DNA from: Candidatus Faecivivens stercorigallinarum
GTDB lineage: Bacteria; Bacillota; Clostridia; Oscillospirales; Ruminococcaceae
Assembly: GCA_018715465.1 (NCBI GenBank)
Contig: DVLN01000212.1
Location: 1-21,513 of the forward strand
Direction of reading: 5' to 3'
Length of the DNA stretch: 21,513 bases
A program made the position numbers and the translations under genes. Positions within the stretch are counted from its first letter, which is position 1, and each line of letters begins with the position of its first letter. This document shows, piece by piece, positions 13,879 to 21,381 of this stretch. The notes under the pieces were generated by a model. That model was given only the letters and a program-made list of their open reading frames with translations. It did not search any database and had not been told where the DNA came from.

Positions 13879-14646
13879 TTATTTGTTTTGCGGGACAATG
13901 ACCCGAACGCCTGCCTGTGCCAGGCAGGCGGACAGCTGGGGGGAAGGGAGCTGGTCGCTGACCAGGATATCCACCTCGTTCAGGCCGCCGATTCGGTAGA
14001 GACATTTTTTCTCAAATTTGCTGGAATCGCAGAGTAAAATCCGTTTTCCGGCTCCGTGCAGCATCTGCCGCTTGATAGCCCCCTGTTCAAAGGTGCTTTC
14101 AGTGATACCGTTTGCGCTTAATCCGCCGCAGGAGATAAAGCAGTATCCCGGGTTCAGCCCGGATAAATAGTTCAGCGTGTCGGCACCATACAGCGACCCC
14201 GAATTGGGCCGCACTGTTCCGCATGCGATAATGACCCGAAGGTCAGGATTTTCCGCCAGCAAAAGGGCATTGCGCAGGCCGTTGGTAATGACGGTCAGGT
14301 CTGAAAAGCTGGTAAAATGTGGAATCATCGCTCCTGCCGTTGAACTTGAGTCGAGGAAGAGGGAGCTTGCGTTTTGCAAAAGTCCAGCGGCAAGTTCACC
14401 AATCACCTTTTTCTGCCGGCGGTTTTCCTGTTCCCGGACGCGGGCGGAGGCTTCATCTCCGCTCGATTCAAACAGCACCGCGCCGCCATGGGACCTTCGG
14501 ATCAGTCCGGCGTTTTCCAGTTCCGCGAGGTCGCGGCGGATGGTGGACCCGGAGGCAAAGAGGGTTTCAGCCAGCTCGTTGACAGTGACCGATTTTTTCT
14601 GCCGGAGGATATTCATAATTTCTTCCTGGCGCTGAAGTGTCAGCAT
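13879..14646 (-). CDS. DeoR-family transcriptional repressor, probable rhamnose regulator (RhaR-like)
   Basis: DeoR proteins are sugar-phosphate-responsive regulators. This 255-residue protein has the N-terminal winged helix-turn-helix with the family signature SGSTIRRDLAELENAGLIRRSHGG (about residues 32-55). The C-terminal effector domain has SLFLDSSSTAGAM, TVITNGL, GGLSANGITESTF and CDSSKFEKK, the phosphosugar-binding landmarks. The ATG at 14646 has AAAGGAG 6 bp upstream; an in-frame start at 14667 lacks one. It is divergent from rhaB. In Bacillus subtilis the rhamnose operon repressor RhaR is also of the DeoR family, so control of rhaB-rhaA-rhaD with rhamnulose-1-phosphate as effector is likely by analogy. 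Inverted AGACA/TGTCT sites in its leader suggest autoregulation. Confidence 0.88.
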   Translation of the reverse strand: MLTLQRQEEIMNILRQKKSVTVNELAETLFASGSTIRRDLAELENAGLIRRSHGGAVLFESSGDEASARVREQENRRQKKVIGELAAGLLQNASSLFLDSSSTAGAMIPHFTSFSDLTVITNGLRNALLLAENPDLRVIIACGTVRPNSGSLYGADTLNYLSGLNPGYCFISCGGLSANGITESTFEQGAIKRQMLHGAGKRILLCDSSKFEKKCLYRIGGLNEVDILVSDQLPSPQLSACLAQAGVRVIVPQNK

Positions 14647-14661
14647 GTTTATCTCCTTTCC

Positions 14662-14689
14662 AGACAATTTTTGAAAAATTGCTGTCTAT
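14662..14689. promoter_or_regulatory. Palindromic candidate operator in the deoR leader
   Basis: CAATTTTT (14665-14672) and AAAAATTG (14674-14681) form a perfect 8-1-8 inverted repeat, flanked by AGACA (14662-14666) and TGTCT (14683-14687). It lies between the predicted deoR transcription start and its ribosome binding site. CTGTCTAT (14682-14689) is the exact reverse complement of ATAGACAG at the rhaB -35. Confidence 0.5.
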
Positions 14690-14720
14690 TTTTTGCATAG
14701 GAATGCACTTTTATGATTGT

Positions 14721-14749
14721 ATTATGAAGCATATCTGCTCATTTGTCAA
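14721..14749 (-). promoter_or_regulatory. Predicted sigma-A promoter for the DeoR-family gene
   Basis: On the minus strand TTGACA (plus 14744-14749) and CATAAT (plus 14721-14726) are separated by 17 bp. Its -35 lies only 15 bp from the -35 of the divergent rhaB promoter, so one bound repressor could affect both. Confidence 0.7.
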
Positions 14750-14764
14750 GTTTATGCGCAAATA

Positions 14765-14793
14765 TAGACAGAAATGAAAATATATGATAAAAT
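14765..14793 (+). promoter_or_regulatory. Predicted sigma-A promoter for rhaB, overlapping a candidate operator
   Basis: TAGACA (14765-14770) and TAAAAT (14788-14793) are separated by 17 bp, with TGA before the -10 (extended -10). The -35 is embedded in ATAGACAG (14764-14771), repeated in inverted orientation in the deoR leader, so repressor binding here would block RNA polymerase. Confidence 0.65.
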
Positions 14794-14806
14794 AAGTTCA
14801 GTAAGA

Positions 14807-14825
14807 CGGACGATCAATCGGACGA
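14807..14825 (+). repeat. Short direct repeat in the rhaB leader
   Basis: CGGACGA occurs at 14807-14813 and 14819-14825, a 12-bp period just downstream of the predicted transcription start. It could be a regulator half-site pair or chance. Confidence 0.35.
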
Positions 14826-14858
14826 CAACAATGTGGCTGACGAAAGGACGGAATAAGG

Positions 14859-16325
14859 TTGAAACGGATACTGGCTTTTGATTTTGGCGCGTCAAGCGGG
14901 CGTGCAATGCTGGCGGTGTTTCAGGATGGAAAGATCACGACGGAGGAAATCCACCGCTTTTCCAACGACCCGGTTCCTGTAAATGGAGTGCTGTACTGGG
15001 ATGTCCTGCGGCTGTATCATGAGATCAGGACAGCGATCTCCCTTGCGGTCAACCGGGGCGGATTTGATGCAATTGGTATTGATACTTGGGGCGTAGATTT
15101 TGGCTTACTGGATGCGAAAGGAAACCTGCTGGGCAATCCGGTACATTACCGCGATCCCCGCACCAATACGATACCGGATGAGGTCTTCAAACTGGTTCCG
15201 AAAGAGGAAATTTATCGGCATACCGGTATCCAGTTTATGCACTTTAATACAATTTATCAGTTGTACTATCTTGTTACCCGCGAACCTGAAATGCTTTCGC
15301 GCTGTGAGACGATGCTTCAGATCCCTGACCTGTTTGCCTATTTCCTGACCGGCGTACGCAAAGGGGAACGGACCAACGCCTCGACCACCAATCTGTATAA
15401 CCCGATGACCCATGACTGGGACCGGGAACTGTGCGCAAAGCTCGGTATCCCCGAACGGATTCTGCCGGAACTGATCGACGCTGGCGAAAGCTATGGGCCC
15501 CTGCGCCCGGAACTCTGCGAAGAACTGGGCTGCCAGCCTGTACCGGTCATCGCGGTCGGGACACATGACACCGCTTCGGCGGTCGTCAGCGCACCGGCAA
15601 CTGAAAAGGATTTTGTCTATATCAGCTGCGGTACCTGGAGCCTGTTCGGTACCGAAAACGACTGCCCGGTCATCAATGAGGAAAGTGTTGAGGCAAACTT
15701 CACCAACGAAGGCGGCTATGGTGGTACCATCCGCTTCTTGAAAAATATCATGGGTCTCTGGCTGATTCAGGAATCCCGCCGCCAGTGGAAGCGGGAAGGT
15801 GAGGATGTTTCCTTCAACCAGCTGGAACAGGAAGCACTGGCGAGCGAGCCGTTTTGCAGCTTTATCGACGTCGACCACCCCTATTTTGAGAGTCCTGGCA
15901 ATCTTCCCGGCAATGTTGTGCGCTACTGCCGCGAGACTGGCCAGCAGGTGCCGCAGACCCGCGGGGAGATCATGCGCTGCATCTATCAGAGCCTTGCAAT
16001 GAAATACCGCTATACTTTCGAAAATCTCCAGCGGCTGACCGGAAGAAAGTATCACGCGATTCACATTCTGGGCGGCGGCATCAAAGACGGCCTGCTTTGC
16101 CGGATGACGGCGGCGGCCTGCGGTGTCGAAGTGCTGGCAGGGCCTGCGGAAGCAACGGTCACCGGCAATATTGCGGTGCAGCTGATCCACCTGGGAGAAA
16201 TTGAGGATCTCTGGCAGGCGAGAAAGGTCATCCGGGATTCGGTTCCGGTCACCAGTTATCAGCCGGAAAACCCGGAAGAATGGGACGCCCATTATCAAAA
16301 GTATTTAAAAGCCATCGGAAAATAA
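14859..16325 (+). CDS. rhaB: Rhamnulokinase
   Basis: RhaB phosphorylates L-rhamnulose with ATP to L-rhamnulose-1-phosphate, the second step of rhamnose catabolism, in the cytoplasm. The 488-residue protein is a normal-size FGGY-family kinase. It has the nucleotide loop AFDFGASSGRAM (6-17), the substrate segment GIDTWGVDFGLLD (73-85), catalytic Asp237 in GTHDTASAV (the same number as in E. coli RhaB), the SCGTWSLFG block (256-264) and a C-terminal HILGGGIKDGLLC adenosine site. Translation starts at a TTG, with AAAGGA 10 bp upstream; no better ATG matches the family N-terminus MKRILAFDFG. It leads the rhamnose genes and diverges from the DeoR regulator. A 186-bp gap with hairpins and a possible internal promoter separates it from rhaA. 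Confidence 0.96.
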   Translation: MKRILAFDFGASSGRAMLAVFQDGKITTEEIHRFSNDPVPVNGVLYWDVLRLYHEIRTAISLAVNRGGFDAIGIDTWGVDFGLLDAKGNLLGNPVHYRDPRTNTIPDEVFKLVPKEEIYRHTGIQFMHFNTIYQLYYLVTREPEMLSRCETMLQIPDLFAYFLTGVRKGERTNASTTNLYNPMTHDWDRELCAKLGIPERILPELIDAGESYGPLRPELCEELGCQPVPVIAVGTHDTASAVVSAPATEKDFVYISCGTWSLFGTENDCPVINEESVEANFTNEGGYGGTIRFLKNIMGLWLIQESRRQWKREGEDVSFNQLEQEALASEPFCSFIDVDHPYFESPGNLPGNVVRYCRETGQQVPQTRGEIMRCIYQSLAMKYRYTFENLQRLTGRKYHAIHILGGGIKDGLLCRMTAAACGVEVLAGPAEATVTGNIAVQLIHLGEIEDLWQARKVIRDSVPVTSYQPENPEEWDAHYQKYLKAIGK

Positions 16326-16326
16326 T

Positions 16327-16357
16327 TGCAGATAATTGTGGGATGATTCTGCATTTT
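16327..16357 (+). terminator. Weak terminator-like hairpin after rhaB
   Basis: TGCAGA (16327-16332) pairs with TCTGCA (16348-16353), followed by TTTT. The stem is only 6 bp, so termination would be partial at best. Confidence 0.35.
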
Positions 16358-16384
16358 CCGGCTTTTGGATAAGCAAGGAACGCT

Positions 16385-16423
16385 GCCCATTCTGCTGTTT
16401 TTGTGGGAATCAGCGGAATGGGC
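16385..16423 (+). other. Intercistronic hairpin between rhaB and rhaA
   Basis: GCCCATTCTGCTG (16385-16397) pairs with CAGCGGAATGGGC (16411-16423), 13 bp with one G-U pair. No T-run follows. It may protect mRNA ends or mark a processing site. Confidence 0.5.
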
Positions 16424-16431
16424 CAGGCGTC

Positions 16432-16460
16432 TACTACTGCATCATATAAATGGATATAAT
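16432..16460 (+). promoter_or_regulatory. Possible internal promoter upstream of rhaA
   Basis: A perfect TATAAT (16455-16460) lies 51 bp upstream of the rhaA start. At 17-bp spacing the -35 position holds TACTAC, a poor match, so any promoter here is weak or needs an activator. Confidence 0.4.
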
Positions 16461-16511
16461 TGTCCTTCGGGACGCGAATAATCAGACCAATCGACAGAAA
16501 GGACAGGGCAT

Positions 16512-17789
16512 ATGAACGAATCCAGCATTCTCAAAGCATATGAACTTGCAAAAGAAACCTATGCCGCTATCGGTATTGACACCGATGCGGTGCTTGAAAC
16601 ACTTAAAAAGGTGCCGATTTCGCTGCACTGCTGGCAGGGTGATGACGTAATCGGTTTTGACTCCAAAGGGGAAGGTTCCCTTTCCGGCGGCATCCAGACG
16701 ACCGGCAACTATCCCGGCAAGGCAAGAAATCCCCAGGAATTGATGCAGGACCTCGATAAGGTCATGTCGCTGATTCCCGGTACCCCCAAGATGAACCTGC
16801 ATGCCAGCTATGCGATTTTTGATGAGGAAAACGGCGGCTGGGTCGACCGTGACCAGCTGGAACCCAAGCACTTCAAAAAATGGGTCGATTTCTGTAAGGA
16901 ACGGAGACTGGGCTGTGATTTCAACCCGACCTTCTTTGGCCACCCGATGTGCGATCCGCTGACCCTTTCTTCTCCGAATGAAGAGACCAGGAAGTTCTGG
17001 GTAGAGCATGGCAAGAGATGTGTCCGTATCTCCCAGTATCTCGCCGAAGAGCTCGGCCAGCCCTGTGTTATGAACATCTGGACCGGCGACGGTTACAAGG
17101 ATATCCCTGCTGACCGGATTGGCCCGCGGATGCGCTATAAACAGTCGTTTGATGAAATGCTGTCCGAACCGTTTGACAAGACGATGGTATACCCCTGCGC
17201 TGAATCCAAGGTATTCGGTATCGGCGTCGAAAGCTATACCGTCGGTTCGGCTGAATGGTGCCTGAAATACGCTTCCAGCCGGGACGACTGCATCACCCTG
17301 ATGGATAACGGTCACTATCATCCGACCGAAGTTGTCAGCGACAAGATTTCCTCGATTCTGACCTTTGATGAAAAGATGGCGCTGCACATCACCCGTCCTG
17401 TCCGCTGGGACTCCGACCATGTGGTCGCGTATGATGATGAGACCCGTGAGATCTTCAAGGAGATCGTCCGCTGCAACGCACTTGACCGGGTATTTATCGC
17501 GCTGGACTACTTTGACGCTTCGATCAACCGGATCGGCGCCTGGGTCACCGGTTTCCGCAATGCGGAAAAGGCGTTGCTGTTTGCGCTGCTCCAGCCGTAT
17601 CAGCAACTGAAAAAATTGCAGGATGAGAGCCGTTTCTCGGAACTGATGATGCGCCAGGAAGAGCTCAAGACCTACCCGATGGGTGCTGTCTGGGATTACT
17701 ACTGCCTGAAAGAGGGCGTGCCTGTCCGCGAAGAATGGTTTAAGGAAGTTGAAAAGTACGAGGAAGAAGTCCTCTCCAAACGTGTCTGA
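16512..17789 (+). CDS. rhaA: L-rhamnose isomerase
   Basis: RhaA interconverts L-rhamnose and L-rhamnulose, the entry step of the pathway. The 425-residue protein is the usual family size (about 420). The two-metal site is complete: Glu231 in PCAESKVFGIG, Asp265 and His268/His270 in MDNGHYHPTE, His292 in LHITRPVRWDSDHV with Asp300 and Asp302, and Asp332 in ALDYFDASINR. ISLHCWQGDDV (36-46) and GGIQTTGNYPGKA (59-71) are also diagnostic. AAAGGACAGG precedes the ATG. It is followed after 74 bp by rhaD in the same orientation; gene order is rhaB-rhaA-rhaD. The codons are rich in C-ending forms, as in fhs and rhaD, which may reflect high expression. Confidence 0.98.
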   Translation: MNESSILKAYELAKETYAAIGIDTDAVLETLKKVPISLHCWQGDDVIGFDSKGEGSLSGGIQTTGNYPGKARNPQELMQDLDKVMSLIPGTPKMNLHASYAIFDEENGGWVDRDQLEPKHFKKWVDFCKERRLGCDFNPTFFGHPMCDPLTLSSPNEETRKFWVEHGKRCVRISQYLAEELGQPCVMNIWTGDGYKDIPADRIGPRMRYKQSFDEMLSEPFDKTMVYPCAESKVFGIGVESYTVGSAEWCLKYASSRDDCITLMDNGHYHPTEVVSDKISSILTFDEKMALHITRPVRWDSDHVVAYDDETREIFKEIVRCNALDRVFIALDYFDASINRIGAWVTGFRNAEKALLFALLQPYQQLKKLQDESRFSELMMRQEELKTYPMGAVWDYYCLKEGVPVREEWFKEVEKYEEEVLSKRV

Positions 17790-17806
17790 TTGAGAATCAT
17801 ACAGCA

Positions 17807-17834
17807 GGACTGCGGCTGAAAACTGCCGCGGTCC
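17807..17834 (+). other. Intercistronic hairpin between rhaA and rhaD
   Basis: GGACTGCGGC (17807-17816) pairs with GCCGCGGTCC (17825-17834), 10 bp with one G-U pair and an 8-nt loop. No T-run follows, so read-through into rhaD is expected. Confidence 0.5.
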
Positions 17835-17863
17835 GATGCCATCAGAAAGGAAGTATTTAGATT

Positions 17864-18679
17864 ATGAAAGATATCCTGACTGCACCCTTTATGACTGAGG
17901 TTCGTAAACTTCTCCAGAACATGTACCGCCTTGGCTGGGACGAACGCAACGGCGGCAACTTATCCTATATTCTGAAAGAAGAGGAACTGACCCTTTATCT
18001 GGATGTCAACAATGTCATCCGTAAAATTCCGACCAACTTTGACGCTGCACCGCTCGCCGGACGTTACTTTATCGTCACCGGTACCGGCAAGTATTTCAAG
18101 AATGTTTATGATGATCCCGAGAACAACCTCGGTATCATGCGTGTTTCTGCCGACGGCAGCGAAGTTGAGCTGCTGTGGGGATATGCAGACGGCGGCCGTC
18201 CGACTTCTGAGCTGCCCGCGCATTTCCGCAGCCATATTTCCCGTCTGTCGGTTGACCCGGAACACCGTGTTGTGCTGCACACCCACTGCACCAACGTTAT
18301 CGCGATGACCTTTGTCCATTCGCTGGATGAACGGGAATTCACCCGCACCCTCTGGCAGATGTGCACCGAATGTCTGGTTGTATTCCCGGATGGCGTCGGC
18401 GTACTGCCCTGGATGCTGTGCGGCAACGATGAGATCGGTATTGCGACGGCTGAAAAGATGAAAGAATTCCGCCTCTGTGTCTGGGGAATGCACGGAATCT
18501 TCGGCACCGGCAAGACGATTGATGAAGCATTCGGCCTGATCGAGACGGTCGAAAAGGCGGCTGAAATCTACATCAAGATCATGAACAAGCCCATTTTGCA
18601 GACCATCACTGACGAACAGCTGTGGATTCTGGCGAAAGCTTTCGGTGTTACCCCCAGAGCCGGATATCTTGCTGAATAA
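17864..18679 (+). CDS. rhaD: Rhamnulose-1-phosphate aldolase
   Basis: RhaD is a zinc-dependent class II aldolase that cleaves L-rhamnulose-1-phosphate to dihydroxyacetone phosphate and L-lactaldehyde. The 271-residue protein matches E. coli RhaD (274 residues). The zinc ligands are His139 and His141 in LHTHCTN and His210 in WGMHGIFGTG, and the catalytic Glu116 is in TSELPAH. The N-terminal WDERNGGNLSY (25-35) is the phosphate-binding segment typical of RhaD, and distinguishes it from the fuculose aldolase and AraD relatives. GAAAGGAAG precedes the ATG. L-lactaldehyde would need a reductase or dehydrogenase that is not encoded in this window. Confidence 0.97.
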   Translation: MKDILTAPFMTEVRKLLQNMYRLGWDERNGGNLSYILKEEELTLYLDVNNVIRKIPTNFDAAPLAGRYFIVTGTGKYFKNVYDDPENNLGIMRVSADGSEVELLWGYADGGRPTSELPAHFRSHISRLSVDPEHRVVLHTHCTNVIAMTFVHSLDEREFTRTLWQMCTECLVVFPDGVGVLPWMLCGNDEIGIATAEKMKEFRLCVWGMHGIFGTGKTIDEAFGLIETVEKAAEIYIKIMNKPILQTITDEQLWILAKAFGVTPRAGYLAE

Positions 18680-18714
18680 TTGACGCTGACGTTTTGTCTC
18701 TCTTTTATCATCAG

Positions 18715-18746
18715 AGCGGCGTTCTCACCGATGGTGGGGTGCCGCT
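18715..18746 (+). other. Intercistronic hairpin between rhaD and the esterase gene
   Basis: AGCGGC (18715-18720) pairs with GCCGCT (18741-18746), with an inner CACC/GGTG stem. Only three T residues follow, so this is at most a weak terminator. A TTGACG/TTTTAT pair at 17-bp spacing (18680-18708) just before it could be a weak promoter. Confidence 0.45.
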
Positions 18747-18784
18747 TTGCCATAGAATCTGTGTAACGAAAGGAAGGATTTCAG

Positions 18785-19684
18785 ATGGCGGACGAAAAGG
18801 CAATGGAATTTTTTCAGAAACTGAAAACCGAACGGTTTGCAAGCTGGGAAAAGATGTTTGACCAGCTGGCGGTGCGGGATGGTGTAGAGATCGTCGACCT
18901 GTGGGACGGGAACTGCCCGGGGTTTGACGTGGCAAATGGGCAAAAGATGCCGCGTCTTGCCGTCTATCCGCCTCATCCGGGTAAGCCGGTGGGCTGCCTG
19001 ATCATCTGTGCAGGCGGCGCGCACATCTTCAAGAGCTATAATGAGGCGATGCCGGTTGCCGATTATTTTTATAACAGGGGATTTCATACCGCGATTCTCG
19101 ACTATCGGGTTGACCCATATACCCGGGAGGATTCCTGTATGGATGGCTGCCGGGCTGTGCGGTATCTGCGGGCAAATGCGGCAAAATACAATATTTTGTC
19201 CGATCATATTGCAATCGGCGGTTTTTCGGCCGGCGGCATGCTGACTGGCCAGGTTGCGACCCATTTTGATTATGGAAACCCACAGGCAGATGATCCTGTA
19301 GAGCGGGTATCCTCCCGGCCGGATGCGGCACTGGAACTGTATGGCAGCTTTGATGAATCGGTCTGTGTCGGCAGTTTTCTGGGGTACAGCCCTGAAAAGC
19401 AGCAGCTGGCGGCAAAAATGTCACCGACCTGCAACCTGCGTCCTGACTGTCCGCCCTTTTTCCTGATGGAGACGCTGTTTGACGATCCCCGCACCGTCAC
19501 CGGTTTTGCCGGAGCGCTGGCCAATTTCGGTATCCCGTTTGCACTGCATCTGTTCCACAGCGGCAGCCATGGCAATGGGCTGTATGACGGGCAGTATGAG
19601 GTCGAAGATAATCCCCATACCGCCAAATGGGCCGAACTGGCCTGTGACTGGCTGGAAGATCAGGGGTTTTGTGCAGTAGAATAA
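18785..19684 (+). CDS. Alpha/beta hydrolase, probable carbohydrate acetylesterase
   Basis: This 299-residue protein belongs to the esterase/lipase group of the alpha/beta hydrolase fold. The oxyanion segment is ICAGGAH (74-80, in place of HGGG), followed by the typical DYRVDPYT. The nucleophile is Ser148 in GGFSAGGML, a likely catalytic acid is Asp233 or Asp234 in LFDDPRT, and His262 is in SGSHGNGLYDG. This pattern matches xylan/acetyl esterases that act on acetylated sugars or oligosaccharides. No signal peptide is present, so it would act inside the cell on imported oligosaccharides. AAAGGAAGG precedes the ATG. It lies 105 bp after rhaD, which suggests a job on acetylated rhamnose-containing glycans such as rhamnogalacturonan; that substrate is inference. 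Confidence 0.82.
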   Translation: MADEKAMEFFQKLKTERFASWEKMFDQLAVRDGVEIVDLWDGNCPGFDVANGQKMPRLAVYPPHPGKPVGCLIICAGGAHIFKSYNEAMPVADYFYNRGFHTAILDYRVDPYTREDSCMDGCRAVRYLRANAAKYNILSDHIAIGGFSAGGMLTGQVATHFDYGNPQADDPVERVSSRPDAALELYGSFDESVCVGSFLGYSPEKQQLAAKMSPTCNLRPDCPPFFLMETLFDDPRTVTGFAGALANFGIPFALHLFHSGSHGNGLYDGQYEVEDNPHTAKWAELACDWLEDQGFCAVE

Positions 19685-19692
19685 CATCCTTT

Positions 19693-19720
19693 TCCGGGTG
19701 GATTTACGCCCGGATTTTTT
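19693..19720 (+). terminator. Terminator after the esterase gene
   Basis: TCCGGG (19693-19698) pairs with CCCGGA (19709-19714), extended inward by wobble and GC pairs, and is followed by TTTTTT. This likely ends the rhaB-rhaA-rhaD-esterase transcript. Confidence 0.75.
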
Positions 19721-19741
19721 CTTGTTGATCGGAGGCAAATC

Positions 19742-19770
19742 TTGCTGATTGCCGGCAGATATGGTATAAT
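19742..19770 (+). promoter_or_regulatory. Predicted sigma-A promoter for the HAD phosphatase gene
   Basis: TTGCTG (19742-19747) and a perfect TATAAT (19765-19770) are separated by 17 bp, with TGG before the -10 (extended -10). The HAD gene is therefore transcribed separately from the rhamnose genes. Confidence 0.75.
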
Positions 19771-19794
19771 ATAAAATTGAAATGAGGTGACAGG

Positions 19795-20598
19795 ATGATT
19801 CGGATGATCACTTCCGATATGGACGGGACGCTGCTTGGCGGCGGACGGTGGGACGAACGCAAACTTCCGCAGGACTTTGAAGAGGTGCTGGGAAGGCTGG
19901 AACAAATGGGAATCCATTTCCTGGCGGCAAGTGGGCGCACCTATCCGTCGGTTCGCGCCAATTTTGGCGGGCTGGCGGACAGGGTAGACTATATCTGCGA
20001 CAATGGCGGCTGTCTGGTTCATAACGGCAGCGTGGTCCATGTCGAACAGATTCTGCCGGAGCTGGCGGAAAAGCTGCATCAGCTGGTTCTGAATCAGCAG
20101 CTTGGTCAGTTTTCCTGTTGCTCCGCAAAAGGGACCTATCTGCTCGGAGGAACTTCCTGGCTGGGTTCCGTGCGTGAACAGCAGTGGATTTTCCCACTGG
20201 AAGATGTCAGCGCATTGGATGAGCCGATCTCCAAGATGACGGTCCGCCTTGTGCGGGGACTGGATGTCTTTGCCGTGCGCCAGCAACTGGAAGACGCGCT
20301 GGGAGACGGACTGAACTTTGTTGTGTCGACGCCCCAGATCATCGACGTGATGAAACGCGGGGTGGACAAGGGAAGCGGCCTGCGGTATTTCCAGAAGTTG
20401 TGGGGAATCGACCGGGAGGAATGTATGTCCTTCGGGGATCAGTACAATGATTTCGGGCAGTTTGAAGCGAGCGGCTGGTCGTTCGCGATGGCAAACGCCG
20501 CCCAGGAGATCAAGGCAAAGGCCCGCTTCGTCGCCGATTCAAACGAACGTCAGGGTGTTACCCGTGCAATCCGTGCCTACGTTTTCGGGGAACGGTAA
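19795..20598 (+). CDS. Cof-type HAD-IIB phosphatase
   Basis: This 267-residue cytoplasmic protein is a haloacid dehalogenase-superfamily phosphatase of the Cof type. Motif I is SDMDGTLL with nucleophile Asp8 and acid/base Asp10. Motif II is AASGRT (44-49, Ser46), motif III includes Lys192 in GVDKGSGL, and motif IV is GDQYNDF (214-220, Asp215 and Asp219). The C2-type cap lies between about residues 85 and 190. These enzymes dephosphorylate sugar phosphates or flavin and pyridoxal phosphates; the substrate cannot be told from sequence. GAGGTG precedes the ATG. It has its own promoter and terminator, so its place between the rhamnose genes and the epimerase does not prove a shared pathway. Confidence 0.93.
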   Translation: MIRMITSDMDGTLLGGGRWDERKLPQDFEEVLGRLEQMGIHFLAASGRTYPSVRANFGGLADRVDYICDNGGCLVHNGSVVHVEQILPELAEKLHQLVLNQQLGQFSCCSAKGTYLLGGTSWLGSVREQQWIFPLEDVSALDEPISKMTVRLVRGLDVFAVRQQLEDALGDGLNFVVSTPQIIDVMKRGVDKGSGLRYFQKLWGIDREECMSFGDQYNDFGQFEASGWSFAMANAAQEIKAKARFVADSNERQGVTRAIRAYVFGER

Positions 20599-20602
20599 AA
20601 AG

Positions 20603-20625
20603 CTGCCGGAAAACCGGCGGTTTTT
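20603..20625 (+). terminator. Terminator of the HAD phosphatase gene
   Basis: CTGCCGG (20603-20609) pairs with CCGGCGG (20614-20620), with one T-G wobble, a 4-nt loop and TTTTT following. It begins 5 bp after the stop codon. Confidence 0.85.
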
Positions 20626-20675
20626 GGGCTTTATATCCGTGCTCGTGAACATATCTTAAAAGGAGTCTGATTTTC

Positions 20676-21368
20676 ATGCTGGAAAAGTTAAAAGAAGAAG
20701 TTTGCAAAGCCAACCTGCTGCTGCCCGCTCATGGGCTGGTGACCTTTACCTGGGGCAATGTCAGCGGCATCGACCGTGAACAGGGGCTGGTTGTCATCAA
20801 ACCATCTGGTGTTTCCTATGAGGGGATGAAGCCGTCTGATATGGTGGTCGTCGATCTTGCGACTGGCAAGACGGTCGAGGGAGACCTGAACCCTTCTTCG
20901 GATACGCCGACCCATCTGGAACTGTACCGCAATTTCCCGAACATCAAAGGCGTTGTCCATACCCATTCCCGTTGGGCGACGATTTTTGCCCAGTCGCTGC
21001 GGGGGATTCCGGCCTATGGCACAACGCAGGGGGATTATTTTTACGGGGAGATTCCCTGTACCCGCCTGATGACGCCCGAAGAGATCGGCGGGGAATATGA
21101 GCTGAATACCGGAAAGGTCATTGTCGAGACCTTTGAGGGACGCAATCCTGACGATATGCCGGCGGTGCTGGTTGCGAGCCACGGCCCGTTCACCTGGGGC
21201 AGCTCTCCAGAAAACGCGGTACACAACGCGGTTGTACTGGAAGAAGTCGCCATGATGGCACTGCATACCGAGATGCTGGGCAATCATAAGCCAATGCAGC
21301 AGGAGCTTCTGGATAAGCATTATCTGCGCAAACATGGCGCAAACGCTTATTATGGACAGAAAAAATAA
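20676..21368 (+). CDS. araD: L-ribulose-5-phosphate 4-epimerase
   Basis: AraD interconverts L-ribulose-5-phosphate and D-xylulose-5-phosphate, passing arabinose carbon to the pentose phosphate pathway. The 230-residue protein has the same length and residue numbering as E. coli AraD (231). Asp76 is in SSDTPTH, zinc ligands His95 and His97 are in VVHTHSRW, Asp120 is in GTTQGDYFYGEIPCTR, His169 is in ASHGPF and a Tyr (225/226) is in the C-terminal GANAYYGQ. The paralogues UlaF and SgbE share these motifs, so use of ascorbate- or xylulose-derived substrates cannot be excluded. AAGGAG precedes the ATG by 10 bp. No araA or araB is in the window; I see no clear promoter in the short gap after the HAD terminator. 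Confidence 0.93.
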   Translation: MLEKLKEEVCKANLLLPAHGLVTFTWGNVSGIDREQGLVVIKPSGVSYEGMKPSDMVVVDLATGKTVEGDLNPSSDTPTHLELYRNFPNIKGVVHTHSRWATIFAQSLRGIPAYGTTQGDYFYGEIPCTRLMTPEEIGGEYELNTGKVIVETFEGRNPDDMPAVLVASHGPFTWGSSPENAVHNAVVLEEVAMMALHTEMLGNHKPMQQELLDKHYLRKHGANAYYGQKK

Positions 21369-21381
21369 CTCATGAAGTTTT

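Noticed and set aside
15105..16298. Open frame of 397 codons opposite rhaB
   Set aside because: It arises from the third-position GC bias of rhaB. There is no ribosome binding site and no domain.
16482..17606. Open frame of 374 codons opposite rhaA
   Set aside because: Antisense shadow of a gene with a complete metal site; no independent support.
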